Assembly: GCA_043228905.1 (NCBI GenBank)
Contig: JBHGNT010000020.1
Location: forward strand, 6,448,001-6,512,000
DNA length: 64,000 nt
Reading direction: 5' to 3'
DNA from: Azolla caroliniana
Lineage: Eukaryota > Polypodiophyta
In this document: piece by piece, positions 1-10,465 of the stretch
Numbering within the stretch: the first letter of the stretch is position 1
Layout: every line of letters starts with the position of its first letter
Notes under the pieces: model-generated
Databases searched by the model: none
What the model was told of the DNA's origin: nothing
What the model saw: only the letters and a program-made list of their open reading frames with translations
Program-made: the position numbers and the translations under genes

Positions 1-873
1 GTTTCCGATTATTTTTTAGAACCGTGTTGGGTCGCATGTGGTTTCAGAGTCGGGGCAAAGCTTCACATTCCTATCCAGACGAGTTGAGATGGACTTGCAT
101 TTCATCATACTGAACTTGAAGTGGCATTGACCAAATGTGGCTATGCTAAGATGGATTGTATATGTAAGTTCGCTTAATCTGGAGGTACGACACATCTCAG
201 GGAAAGAAAACACGATGGCAGATATGCTATCAAGGGAACGGTTCAGAGATGATGTAGCTGAATCATATAATGAAGAAGTTTCCGAAGACTACTTTACGTC
301 GGAGCACATATGTCGGGTGATCGCAATCCGGGAGTTCCCGGAAGTCAAATACGAGGGAGAAAGCTTGTTGATTGAGAAATTGCTACAAAAAATCGAGGAA
401 TCATCGAAAAATAAGGAAAAGAGAGCTAAGATCCAAAGGAAGAAACGAAAAGTTCGGAAGTTCTTCTTGAACAATGGATTAATCTGGAGGGAGCTGAAAA
501 GACCAGATGGCATACCACTACGGGTAGTCGGCACAAAGGAACAATAGAAACATGTAATATCTAAATTTCATGAATCCGATTGGGCTGAACATTGAGGACC
601 ATGGGCGACATTTACAAAGATCAAGCAAAAATATTGGTGAAAGAAAATGTACAAGGATATAGCAAAGTTCATTGAAAATTGCGAGAAATGTCAAATCTAC
701 TACGGAGTTCAACACCAGGATGAATTACATTCAACATTCTCACCAGCAATCAACTTTAAATGGATTTTCTACATCGTGGCCATGCCAACCAGGATCGGAC
801 AAAAGAAATTCTTGGTGCTAGCTCAAGAGGATCTAATAAACCAAGTAGAGGGTCAGGTGCTACGAAGAAAAAT
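1..873 (+). pseudogene. Ty3/gypsy pol fragment (RNase H end to integrase start)
   Basis: A decayed gypsy polyprotein piece cut off by the window edge. From about 140 it reads through the RNase H C-terminal signature (RHISGKENTMADMLSR), a basic linker, then an integrase zinc-binding remnant and the start of the integrase core (IGQKKFLVLAQEDL, about 800-850). It is collinear with 47060-47860 of element A, where RHISGKDNAMADMLSR and MRYLVLAREDL occur, so it belongs to the same lineage. The frame is broken near 547 and 600-640. It ends where a different repeat begins at 874. It encodes no functional enzyme. The lineage assignment is by eye from collinear protein similarity. Confidence 0.75.
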
Positions 874-1217
874 TGTTGTTGGGTGGGGGGTGAAACCTAG
901 AATGGCTTCACCCCCCTCCTAACAGGGTTACGATAGTGAGAGAACTAGAGAGAAAGACAAATGGAAAGTGACACAAAATGAGAGGGGAAAAATGTTATTT
1001 CATTACATACCCCATAGGGGGTTTATATAATACATCCAATGTAACGGTTACATGACCGTTATAAATAAGACCGTTACACATTTTTGTACACATGCACATA
1101 ATTGTGCATGTGTCCATACACATACTCATCCTCACACACTCATTTACTTTACACATACACATCAACCACATCATTACACATACCCTTATTTCTCCCCGTA
1201 TATTCTTACGGGTAACA
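874..1217 (-). repeat. LTR, probably the 3' LTR of a minus-strand element
   Basis: Read on the minus strand it starts TGTTACCC (at 1217) and ends CAACAACA (at 874), with a TATATAAA-like box near 1023-1030. The sequence just upstream on the minus strand (1218-1257) matches the block upstream of the LTR at 3554-3748, so both LTRs probably end related elements. I found no partner LTR in the window and no convincing target duplication. Confidence 0.45.
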
Positions 1218-3553
1218 CATGGCACGCCTGTGGGATAGTGCATTGCACGGTGAACCCACTCGCCATGGCAACTCTTCTCGACCGGAACTCCATCAGTCGT
1301 CTCAACGGTTGGAAATCCCTCGACCAGATCATTACTCTACGATTGATAACTTCGATCGGAGCTTTGCTTGACTAGAACCTTCTCGTTCGATCAACCCAAG
1401 TTGCGATTGGATCATACACCAATCGGCTAATTCACTATGGCATGGGTCGTGAAATCGTGTTGTGCATTTGTGTATTCTTTCTTTCATCATGTGAAGTGAG
1501 TTTTATATTTTGTACCCTTTGGTCTTTAAACATTTTCGTTTTTACCCTCAAATTTTTGAGATTTTAATGGATACCCTTGAGCTTGTGAAATTCTCCTCTC
1601 TACCCCACTTCTCTTTCTTATTTCTTTTCTTCTTCGTACACTACTTCTTCGTCTTTTCTTTGGCTGTCTTCGCGGTCGGCACTTGGCCCTTCTCTCGGTC
1701 GCGCGTTTAGGCCGTACTCACGGGCGCGCGTCTCGGCCATACTCTTGACCATGCGTCTCGACTGTGTTCTCGACCGCTCGTGTTGGACGTATTCTTGACT
1801 GCTCTCTCGATCACACCTCTCGGCCACACGTCTTGGCCGTGTGGCTATCCACTCGGGATTAGCTTTACTATGGCCACCCACTTGCTGCCCATCTTCCGTC
1901 TAGAACTTCGCGCTTGATGTGAGGCCTCAGATGGTTTTGCCTAGGTTCTCTGCATCGAATTGATATCATAGAGAGACGAGTGTAGAGAGTTTGCTAAAGG
2001 AATTGATTTTGTCGTGACATCAATTATTTCCCTCATGTATACCCTTTCGTTTTCTAAAATTTTGTCGAATGGCCTTCCATTTCTTCACATTCTGATGATG
2101 CCCTCAAGCTTCCCTCTTTACTTTCTGTCTGCATCTTGCTTTGTCCTTCCCTCTTCTTCTTTCTTTCTTTCTTCTTGCTTTCTGTCTGCATCTTTTTCTT
2201 CTTGTTCTTCGTTTTCTCTTTCTTCTCTGCTTATTACTCAACTTCTTCTTCATCCGTTTCTCCTTCTATTCGTTTTCTTCTTCTTTCTTTTCCTATCTTC
2301 TTTGCTTCTGTCTTCTCTTGGTGACCTTCTCTACGCATGTCATTCTGTCCGGCTGTCGTTTCCACCCGCCGGTTGTCCGATGGCGTTCTTGTCCGGCAGT
2401 CGGCTCCATCCGCCGTCTGTCCACCGTATAGTTGTCGGTCGGCGGTCTCGCCGACTGTCCGGCGACCGGCTCTGTCTGTAGCCATCTGCCTTGGCCAGTT
2501 GGCTCCATCCGCTGTCCGCCGGATATCTTTGTTTGACCGGCCTGTTGGCTGTGACGTTCCAGCCCTCTACCGGACGTGGGCCATCTCTCAACCGTGCCTA
2601 TGCTATGGCCGGCTCCGTTCGGGCCGTCGTCTTTCGGCCTCAATATCTCGGCCGTTCAGCTAGTCCTGCTGGACCGTCTGCTGGCGTCATCCTCCAAATG
2701 ACTGTCACTTGGCCGTCTCTCTCCTTTGGCTGGCTTTGGCCCTGTCCTGCCGCAGCCATCCATCGGTTGTCGCCACCACTGTCTGTCTGTCTGTCTGTCG
2801 GCTACCGGACCTCCTGTCCTGCCATCCACCCTCTTGCTCGGCTACCTCAGCTTTGCGCTGGAGGTCCTCCCGCCACACGTCTATTGGCGCTTTTTGCTCA
2901 ACTTATGAGTGACTGAATGACTTGTATCTCACAAATAGCCTTGTCCTCAGCTTCCAGCGCAGAAAATACACCAGATTCTGATTTGGTTTCCTTCAAACTT
3001 TTACTTCTTGAATCCAATTGCACTATTGCCCCTCAACATTAACACTATAATCTGATGTCTCCCAGTCATGGGATTTCTTTTCTTCCCATGTGGACATATT
3101 TTCTTCATTTCTTCTGCATCATCAATATTCTGATCTCGCATAACTTCTTTGAGCTCGCAAATCTTTGATCCTTCGATTTTCACATCATCATTATTACTAG
3201 TTGTAGTGCCAAGCTTTGGAATAGGCAGAGAAATGAACGAATCAAGAAGAGGCTATAGCACAAACCAAGATTAGGGTTGGGTGTATGCCCAGAGAAGGCA
3301 CATGATGATGATATGCATGCAGCGAGGGAAGAGTAGAATCGAAGCACCAGAGGTAGTGCAGAAGTGGTCGAATAAACGGTGAATCAAGGAATGATCTCGT
3401 GAAGCACTGCCATACCCATGGTCCACGACAGGGAAGGAAGAAGGTAAGGTTGAACAAAGATCATGATTAACGGAGTGGGTGAGACAGACAAATAGATATA
3501 GGTTCAGACTGGCTAACTGACTAGTGGTACAGTGACTTTTACTAGTACATGGA
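1218..3553. other. Gene-free low-complexity region
   Basis: No gene recognised over about 2.3 kb. 1218-1257 carries the GGCACGCCTGTGGGA block shared with 3749-3795. 1590-2330 is strongly pyrimidine-rich (TTC/TCT runs). 1675-1850 shows degenerate units of about 25 bp around CGTCTCGGCC and CTCTTGACC. 2340-2900 is GC-richer with dispersed CGGCT/CCGCC words and a short (CTGT)n at 2782-2797. Long open frames here are by-products of the biased composition. 3001-3183 (minus) can encode 60 residues that I do not recognise. Confidence 0.5.
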
Positions 3554-3748
3554 TGTAGTATTCTATTAGAATAACGCTCTATGCATCAGAATTACACGCT
3601 ACCTCTTACACAGGATTTCTGCCCTTTATATACCCAGGGTCTTTTAGCCGTTCACGCTTCCCGCGTGAACTGTTACATGCGTTTCTTACGCTTTTACTAT
3701 ATCTAATATTTTTGCGCTTCTGTCCGTCGGTTACTATTCTGGCGGACA
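3554..3748 (-). repeat. Element F 3' LTR
   Basis: On the minus strand it starts TGTCCGCCAGAATAG and ends AATACTACA. It shares almost its full length with 8798-8993, including TATATAAAGGGC (near 3626-3638), a GTTCACGCGGGAAGCGTGAAC-type inverted repeat just upstream of it, and GCATAGAGCGTTATTC. On the body side a PPT-like AAAGGGGTGGG lies at about 3790-3800. Confidence 0.6.
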
Positions 3749-3798
3749 GCCCCTGGCACGCCTGTGGGACAGTGCCATGGCACGTCAGACCCACCCCT

Positions 3799-5397
3799 TT
3801 AATCTTCCTCCAAAATGGCCTGGATGTTTGGTTCCGCCCCGATGTCCTGGTCTGGGGATGGCGTAGTGTTCGTAGGCGCGTCGTTGCGCGGTTCCATGTC
3901 TTGTACGTGCTCGGTGGGGCTTTCCATGGTGTTAATGTCTCCCTGTGTGGGCGGTCCGGGCTCTATTGGCTCCTCCCGTTCTACTGTGGTAGGCTCATCC
4001 ATCCGCGGCCTCTCGGGAGGTTGAGGCTCTGTCTTGTCCGTAACTTCCTCCGTGTTGCCGGTCGTAGTCGTACGCTTCGGTGAATGGAGTTGAGGTTCGT
4101 CTTGTTCGGCGGTCTCACTTTCCGGTATCGCGAGGGGCTCCGCTCGTTGTTCCGTGCTGCCTACCGTAGTTGTTATTTCCAGTGATGTGGGCTGAGGCTC
4201 CTCTTGTTCGGCAGTATCACTTACTGGTATCGCGATGGATTCCTTGTTTGGTCACGTACTATCGACTTGCATGATTTGGTGAAACATGTCCTCTTGACTT
4301 TCGCCAAAATCGTCTAGTAGCTGCGCGAGTTCCTTGGAGTGTTGGTCCACTAGCGTGCGATAATTCTGCGCTAGGTCCTCGCGTACTGCCGCAATGCTTT
4401 CCTCATTGAGTTTGTAGAAACCTCGACCGTCTTTCCTTCGGTTCTCCCAGACCGCCCGGTAAGTATGCAACTCCGCCGCTTGTGCAACCCACGCCATCCA
4501 ACGTTTGTCTAGTGCCGCTTGTAATTGCGTCGTAAACCTCTCCCGATTTGTTTGAAGAAGTATGCACACGTTGTCGGTTATTGCTTGGTAGCGATTGCGC
4601 ACTTCTTCCACGGTTTTCTTGAGGTTTTCGATTTCTTGCTTATTGACCGCCGCCGCTTCCTCATAATTGCTCCTCATTCCTGCCCATAACTGAGACTCCT
4701 TGGAGTGTAATTCCTCCAGCTTTCCCATTTCATTGTTCAGGTAGATTTCGACCTGATGCCTCACCTCCTGTTCCCGTACAAGCTGCTCGTCGAACCACGC
4801 TTTCTTCTATTCCAATAACGCTGGAAGTCTCGTGATTGCCGTATCCGATTTTTGCGCTTCCTCCCGTAGTTTGGAGTTTTCTTCTTTCGTGCGGGTGTGC
4901 TCTGTTGCCTCCGCTTCAAGTTTTTCTTCGAGGGCCTTCACTGCCTTTCAGCCTTTGGCCCAGATGTCCTTTTCTTTGTCAGAGGATTAGCGAAGTTCGG
5001 AGCCGAGGCAGTCAATCTCGGATTCCGCCAACTGCACGACGCTCTTTGCTTTTGAGGCAATGGCGGTTTGGGCTTCAACCTCTTCTCTCAGGGATTGGGC
5101 CTCGGCGGTGGTGTCTGTTGGTCGAGATGCCTGTTGCGCCGTAGTTGCGTTACGTTCCAACTCCGCGATGCGTTCGTTGGCCTTTTGTAGCTCAGCTTGG
5201 GTTTGTTTAACCGTTTTCCAAACATTTTCGTTTTTAATCGCCATATCCTTGGCGCCAAGACTGACCTAAGCTAGTTTGCTATGAACCTCGACGAGGGCCG
5301 CATTAAATGGGGGTAGTTCAATTCCCATTCGACGTATCCCGATGTTCCGTTGTCTGCCTACTCTGGCTAGCGGCCCTTCATCATCGCTTTCCGCCAT
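3799..5397 (-). pseudogene. Element F ORF3: coiled-coil protein with Pro/Glu/Thr-rich tail
   Basis: I do not recognise this protein. The minus-strand frame starts MAESDDEGPLARVGRQ at 5397. Long Glu/Lys/Gln-rich heptad-like stretches follow (5244-4990 and 4764-4252), typical of coiled coils. Then comes an acidic Pro/Thr/Glu-rich tail ending QAILEED at 3802. The tail holds two imperfect repeats starting SIAIPVSDTAEQEEPQP and LAIPESETAEQDEPQL. Several stops and at least one frameshift (near 4250) interrupt it. It sits between the solo LTR at 5412-6120 and the F 3' LTR. Function is unknown; a particle-structural or chromatin-tethering role would be a guess. Confidence 0.5.
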
Positions 5398-5411
5398 TTG
5401 TGTTAGCGCGA

Positions 5412-6120
5412 TGTCGTAGTGTATTTCGTACACTACGTGAAAAACTTATAAAGTACCGATTTAATAAATATGAATAAATAGTAGAAAATATTAAAATATA
5501 TATAACATGCATAGGGCAAGATTCGAACCTTGCACCTCCATGTTAATAATGTAATGTCTTACCATTACACTAGCATTTCATTAGTGTTAAAAAGTAGACA
5601 TCCCACATAGAAGCTTTATTTCACGTATATTTTCTAGATAAAAAAAAGCTATAGTTAGATAATAAAAAACGCATGATCACTTTTAGAAAAAGCATGTAGT
5701 CTATCGACAGAAAAAGCATGGAGTCTATAGTTAGAGAAAAAGCATGGGTTGGAAAAGACTCTCTCATCTTTATATAAGGATGAGGAGCACAATGTAATAG
5801 GTGTGTGAAAAATATTTGGGAAATTGGATATATTTCCTAAAACACCAATTAATATAATCGTGGGATTCACAAAAATAATATAATCTATACTTGTGGGATT
5901 CACAAGTTTCTTATATCTTTCTTTCAATCTAAATACATATTCTTATCTAAATATTGATTAATCGAATACAATACACTCGTGGGATTCACGAAATTTCTAT
6001 CTCTCTTTCTAATAATCTATTCATTACTAGCCTTATCTCATATTCTTCTTTTTCCTAGTCCATAACCCCAGTGGTTCCCACCCGACTCACGCAAACGATC
6101 TGGCGCCGAAAGGCACGACA
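5412..6120 (+). repeat. Solo LTR (TGTCG...CGACA type) inside element F
   Basis: It starts TGTCGTAGTG and ends GGCACGACA, the terminal pentamers also used by elements A and B. CGCG flanks both sides one base outside these ends, suggesting a target duplication. A plus-strand TATATAAG at about 5772 gives the likely orientation. Downstream are three near-palindromic GTGGGATTCAC copies (about 5859, 5902 and 5970). Upstream are three copies of an AAAAAGCATG/AGTCTAT unit (5689-5750). A TGGCGCCGAAAGG string at 6101 resembles a primer site, so an alternative reading is an LTR ending near 6093 followed by a PBS. Confidence 0.55.
5514..5573 (-). other. tRNA-like module in LTR
   Basis: The minus strand reads TAGTGTAATGGTAAGACA (D-arm/A-box like), a short middle part, then GCAAGGTTCGAATCTTGC, a perfect 5-bp T-arm stem around a GTTCGAA-type loop (B-box like). 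There is no acceptor stem, so it is not a functional tRNA. The same arrangement, also antisense to the LTR, occurs in element B's LTR. Confidence 0.5.
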
Positions 6121-6134
6121 ACGCGCTCAATCAT

Positions 6135-7385
6135 TTATTGTTCTGCGTGCTCCTCGGCCATTTGTTGTGAGACTTTTATTTGTTGCATTGCCAAAATATC
6201 CATGAGTTCGTAAGTAGTTCCGAACTGTAATAGTGCACCGAACTCATGGGTTGTGTCCGGATACTTCAGGACCTTGCATTCTGCCGTAAATATGCCTTTC
6301 CCCCGCTGTGACTAGGCCATAATGATCGATCGTGGTTCCCGGATTATTTCGAAAGTGGTGTTCAGCTCCGTAGCTTCGGAACTGTTGACCACGCCAGTCG
6401 TCTCTGTGGCTGCGAGTGTGTCTTTAACTAATCCGCGCCCATTTTTCATGTCCAGCCTCCGCCGTTTCAGCCTCGGGCTTTCTAGACGTTGCTTGGTTTC
6501 CTGCTCATGTAGGGATTCCTCCCTGCGCTCCGGTCATTCTTCCTGTGTTGTCTGCATGTTGGCCTAGGCTGATTGGGGCTCATCCTCCCATTCCATGGTG
6601 GCCAACTCCGCTAACCTCCGTTTCGCAGAACGTGGCGGCGGCATGGGTTTGCTGGGTTGTGGTGCGAGCAGACCTCGGGGTGGGAATAGTATCATCAGAT
6701 ACTATTGTATGATTGGCCTTAGCTTTTTGCTGCCATGATACGCGTGCAAGCCTTCCCGTAACGCTGGTCCCATAATGATCCCCCAATCAACCGCGCGCCC
6801 TTCGAAGGTATCAATGATGATGCTTGCCTTCTGCTTTGGCATCCCATAGGCATTTACATGCACGCATTCGACTTCCAACAAGAACTTGGCTATTTTGTGA
6901 AAGAAGGGATTGGGGATTTCCTTCGTCCTATATGTCTTGGCGGACGCCGAATATGCCCCGAAATATCTCTGCAAAGTTTCCGCAGGAGGAATGTCGAAAT
7001 GTCTTTCTCCGAGCAATGACAGGTCAAGCTTCTTCCGGATGGAAGAGTTGGTGACTGTGTCTATATTGAGTTTCCTGGCGATGTCCAGGGCTTCAGGATG
7101 AGCGGGTCCCTCGGCGACTTTGATGTATCCATCCAGGCGCTTTTCGACGAGCCATCTATGCAAGGCGGCAGAAATAGGGATCGGCATTGTAGGAGGGTGA
7201 GATTCGTGGATAGTGGGTGAGGTATGGTGGCTATGGTGAACTTGAGCTCTGTGGTATGGCGGAGAGGAAGGTGAGTGAGGGGAGCGATGAGAGCGATGAG
7301 AGTTAGAAGGTTGGTTTCTGTTCTGTGCAGAAAACCTTCTATTTTCTTCTTTTTGTGGCCTAGGGTTCATTGGTCTGTGAGCCAT
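6135..7385 (-). pseudogene. Element F ORF2, unrecognised protein
   Basis: The minus-strand frame starts MAHRPMNPRPQKEENRR. A His/Ser/Pro-rich segment precedes a more globular part (LHRWLVEKRLDGYIKVAEGP through HVNAYGMPKQKASIIIDTFEG). A frameshift lies near 6700. The next part is basic with two NLS-like clusters (SAKRRLAEL, LKRRRLD) and runs to DILAMQQIKVSQQMAEEHAEQ and a TAA stop at 6135-6137. Three in-frame stops interrupt the second half, two TAG and one TGA, each explicable as CAG or CGA changed by C-to-T. It does not match a protease, RT, RNase H, integrase or envelope that I know. It lies between the gag-like ORF and the solo LTR. Confidence 0.45.
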
Positions 7386-7429
7386 CGTGGTGCCACATGT
7401 TCTTGCTCTAGAAGTTTGTGCATGCATCA

Positions 7430-7825
7430 AGTCCTTTTAATAGCGTCACTATCTCCTCTTTTTTTCTCTTTTTTTCTTTTTTGTAACGGTTACATACAAT
7501 ATTATTTTTACACTATAGTACAAGTAGGGCCCTATACTTACTCCGCGGATTCGCCGGTTTTGTCCTGTCCTGCGGGGAACGAGTTAAGGCGTAGGCCCCA
7601 GGTAGGGTTTAAAGCGAAACCCATTCACCTTTTGTCGGAGCACTTCTCCGGCCAAGGTGCCAAGTTGAAATGTGTTGTTTTCCGCTCCAACTATCTAGTA
7701 TGGGCCTGTCCAGCGGAATCTTAATTTTCTTAGCATTTTCCCCATGCGTGTTTGAAAAACTAATACCGCCTTCCCGGCCGTAAAATCCTTTTCACGCTAT
7801 TGTTGTTGAGCGTCGTCCATATCGG
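7430..7825. other. Spacer between F gag-like ORF and ORF2
   Basis: About 400 bp with no open frame of note. It contains a T-rich run (7455-7485) and GTAACGGTTACA. Translation of the minus strand just below 7826 continues the gag frame for some 30 residues after a TGA and then degenerates. Confidence 0.4.
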
Positions 7826-8536
7826 TCATCGTAAGGCTACCAGAAATGTCTCCCGAGCCTCATCCTCTATCGAGCCCCATTCTAATTTCCGCCACAAATT
7901 TTGGAAGCGTAAACTGAAGTCTGCGACAGTTTCAGCTAGCAACTGTTTGATTGTATAGAACTGCCCGAGGATTTCGCATTGCAGCACCCTCCGATGAAAG
8001 AACCGGAGAAAGGCCGACTGCAGCTAGTTAAAGGTCGTGATTGCTGGCAGATCCATTTGCGAATGCCAAAACACAGCTCTACCATCGAGCGTTAATCCAA
8101 ACTCTATCATTTTGGACTGGTGCATTAGCTCTTCTGGAAGTCTTTGCGCCATGCGATTCGCATTCCAGACATTCAGGAATAGGCGAATGTGGGTTGTGGC
8201 GTCTGTTTCGCCGTTGAAGCGGGGATAGGAGAAGGCCATGCTGGACACTACAATGGGCAGGGGAAAACCACCGTACTTGTGTGGTGACGGAATTGCCTGC
8301 GTGTCACCGGGGTATTTGGTGAGCGGGAAGGCGATTTTGTGGTCCTGACAGATATCACTGAGGTCACTAACACGAGGTTTTTGCCTTGCGCGTTCCTTTG
8401 CCTGGTGTGTGATGGACCTTGTGACTGGTCGGTCGTGTCGTGTTGGTTCTCTAGGACGTCTACAGCTAAACATCCATTCATCGTTGTTCGTCTGTGAGAA
8501 GACACAGATCACCAAGCGTACCAAACGTGTTACCAA
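7826..8536 (-). pseudogene. Element F gag-like ORF (Retrotrans_gag type)
   Basis: The minus-strand frame contains FSYPRFNGETDATTHIRLFL, a tryptophan-containing segment (LNVWNANRMAQRLPEE) and LTLDGRAVFWHSQMD. After one TAG it continues LQSAFLRFFHRRV ... FSLRFQNLWRKLEW ... ARETFLVALR, ending in TGA at 7826-7828. The pattern is that of gypsy capsid domains. The internal TAG (8024-8026) is explicable as CAG to TAG. No zinc knuckle is visible downstream. As the only recognisable structural gene of element F, it supports calling F a retroelement. Confidence 0.6.
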
Positions 8537-8797
8537 TTTGGAACACTATCTACGGTCGGTTCTTCAACCTAGACCTCAAGGTGACTGTGTTGCAAGGAAT
8601 GGTACCGTCGTACCATAATACATAATGGGATACTTCCCCGTATCCTAGTAGCGTATAAGGGGAGACGGCTACAACCGAACTCCTTAGGAAGTACACTTAG
8701 GATCCGCAATTACGCCTACACCTTTACGATTACAGCCCGCCACAGAGAACAAAGAACACAGTAGATAGAACCACAAATATGCATAGAAATCAGGGAA
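8537..8797. other. Leader of element F
   Basis: Non-coding sequence between the gag-like ORF and the repeated segment. It reads as U5/leader on the minus strand (TTCTTTGTTCTCTGTGG near 8745). A primer-binding site could not be assigned; the LTR may extend into this region, with the low-coordinate copy truncated. Confidence 0.35.
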
Positions 8798-8993
8798 GAT
8801 AGTATTCTATTAGAATAACGCTCTATGCATCAAAATTACACGCTACCTCTTACAGAGGATTTCTGCCCTTTATATACCTAGGTTCTTTTAGCCGTTCACG
8901 CTTCCCGCGTGAACCGTTACATGCATTTCTTACGATTTTACTATATTCTAATATTTCTGCGCTTCTGTCCGTCGGTTACTATTCCGACAGACA
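8798..8993 (-). repeat. Element F 5' LTR
   Basis: On the minus strand it starts TGTCTGTCGGAATAG. It shares TATATAAAGGGC and GCATAGAGCGTTATTC with 3554-3748 at near identity. The far end (AATACTAT) lacks the expected CA, so the exact boundary is uncertain. The 8993/8994 junction abuts a truncated copia coding region. Confidence 0.6.
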
Positions 8994-9586
8994 ACAATGT
9001 CCCACAGAGGGTGTGGGCAGGAAAGGATGTCTCCTACCGACACCTGAGGGTGTTCGGATGCCTAGTGTACATGCATGTAGCTAAGGATCAGAGGTCAAAG
9101 CTCGACAGTAAGTCAAAACCATGCATATTTATGGGATACTCGAAAGATGAGTTTGGCTATAGGCTATGGGACCTAGTCGACAAGAAGGTAGTGAGGAGTC
9201 GGGATGTAGTCTTCTTGGAAGACAAGACCATAGAGGACTTGAAGCAAGAGAAGTTGGAATCGACTAACCAATCAACCTCCACTACTATCGACTTGAGGCC
9301 AAGTGAACCGGCACAACTAGTTGTTCGGAGGCAGGCAGTCGGCACAGCCGATTCCGAGTTGGTCGACTTGGAGAGACCGACCGACTATGAGTCTGAGTTG
9401 GCAGAGCTATTAAGATCAATCGAAGAATACGAGTTGGAGTCGTCCAACCTTCAGAAGCTGATTGACATCTAGGAACCCAAACAAAGAGGAGAGTCAGGAG
9501 AGACACCTGAACGAGAGCCGACAATGAGTGGAAGGAGAAACCCACTCAGAGAAAGGAGAGCACCAATAACATATGCTAGTCAATAC

Positions 9587-10465
9587 TGTTGGGAGACAGG
9601 TCCCTCCGGATGGGAAGGGAGAAGAACAGTGCTGATAAGCAAACTCGGCCGAGGCCGACAGACCCAAGGCCGAAATCGGATGAGGAGTACCCGGCTACGG
9701 AGAGCCGGATGGTGCAGACCCGGTGAGAACCGGATGAGGAGTACCCAGCTATGGAGAGCCGGATGGTGCAAACCCGGTGAGAACCGGATGAGGAGTACCC
9801 AGCTACGGAGAGCCGGATGTTGCAGACCCGGTGAGAACCGGATGAGGAGTACCCGGCTACGGAGAGCCGGATGGTGCAGACCCGGTGAGAACCGGATGAG
9901 GAGTACCCGGCTACGAAGAGCCGGATGGTGCAGACCCGGTGAGAACCGGATGAGGAGTACCCGGCTACGGAGAGCCGGATGGTGCAGACCCGGTGAGGAG
10001 TGCTCACCGGATAAAGACACATATTCGTAAATATGTTTTCCGAGAGTCCATCATGGCTATATTTGTAAATAGCCAAAAAGTCATATTAGTATAAATATGA
10101 CTTAGGGCAAACTTTTGTTGTTGTTGTCATTCTTGTTGGTGCAAGGAGAGAGAGAGAGCGCGTAACTGTGTACACATAGAGAGAGAGAGAGAAAGAGGTT
10201 GTTGCCTCTGTTGTAACTGCCGCTTGTGGCGAGGATCGTGAGCACGAGGTCGTTGCCTCCGTGAACTCACTGTTGTACATACTAACATAGTGATAGTTTG
10301 CAACCTGTGGGCTGCCGTGGTTTTTCCCTAAGTTTGGGTTTTCCACGTAAACATCCTGTGTACCCTTCTCGTCTTTGTGTCATGTTTTATTTCCCGTTTT
10401 CTGTGTATGATTCTAAGCTCGGTTGTGGCCGAGCGTTGCGTATACGGAGCGTACAGTTCCTGTCA
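9587..10465 (+). repeat. Solo LTR S1 in copia G
   Basis: Starts TGTTGGGAGACAGG, ends AGTTCCTGTCA. Target duplication AATAC (9582-9586) / AGTAC (10466-10470), one mismatch; removing the LTR and one copy restores the copia reading YASQYILLTND. TATA-like AGTATAAATATGAC lies at about 10088-10101. It holds a six-copy minisatellite. S2 and S3 are members of the same family. No internal domain is present, so it is a solo LTR left by LTR-LTR recombination. Confidence 0.9.
9676..9999 (+). repeat. 54-bp minisatellite, 6 copies
   Basis: Unit boundaries fall at 9676, 9730, 9784, 9838, 9892 and 9946, with few substitutions. The unit begins CCGGATGAGGAGTACC and ends ACCCGGTGAGAA. 54 is divisible by 3, so all frames look like repeated proteins; these are not genes. 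Confidence 0.95.

Larger units (their letters stand above)
3554..8993 (-). mobile_element. Element F: pol-less LTR element with three ORFs (decayed)
   Basis: Two direct repeats of about 196 bp (3554-3748 and 8798-8993) bracket a minus-strand body. In transcription order it has a leader, a gag-like ORF (8536-7826), an unrecognised ORF2 (7385-6135), a solo LTR inserted later (6120-5412), a coiled-coil ORF3 (5397-3799), a purine-rich tract and the 3' repeat. I found no protease, reverse transcriptase or integrase motif in any frame, so if this is one element it is non-autonomous and larger than a TRIM. No target duplication is visible (ATGGA left, ACAAT right), and the right flank cuts into copia element G. 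One or both ends may therefore be rearranged, and the single-element reading is an inference. Confidence 0.55.

Noticed and set aside
2014-2663. Overlapping Ser/Leu/Phe-rich open frames
   Set aside because: Product of pyrimidine-rich composition; no start context, domain or consistent frame.
6101-6119. TGGCGCC primer-binding site marking a separate plus-strand element
   Set aside because: Only the first eight bases resemble known sites, no internal domain follows, and minus-strand ORF2 coding resumes right after 6120; a solo LTR ending at CGACA explains it better.
9524-10076. Open frames on both strands encoding 18-residue repeat proteins
   Set aside because: They are translations of the 54-bp minisatellite in solo LTR S1; the unit is a multiple of three, so several frames stay open by chance.
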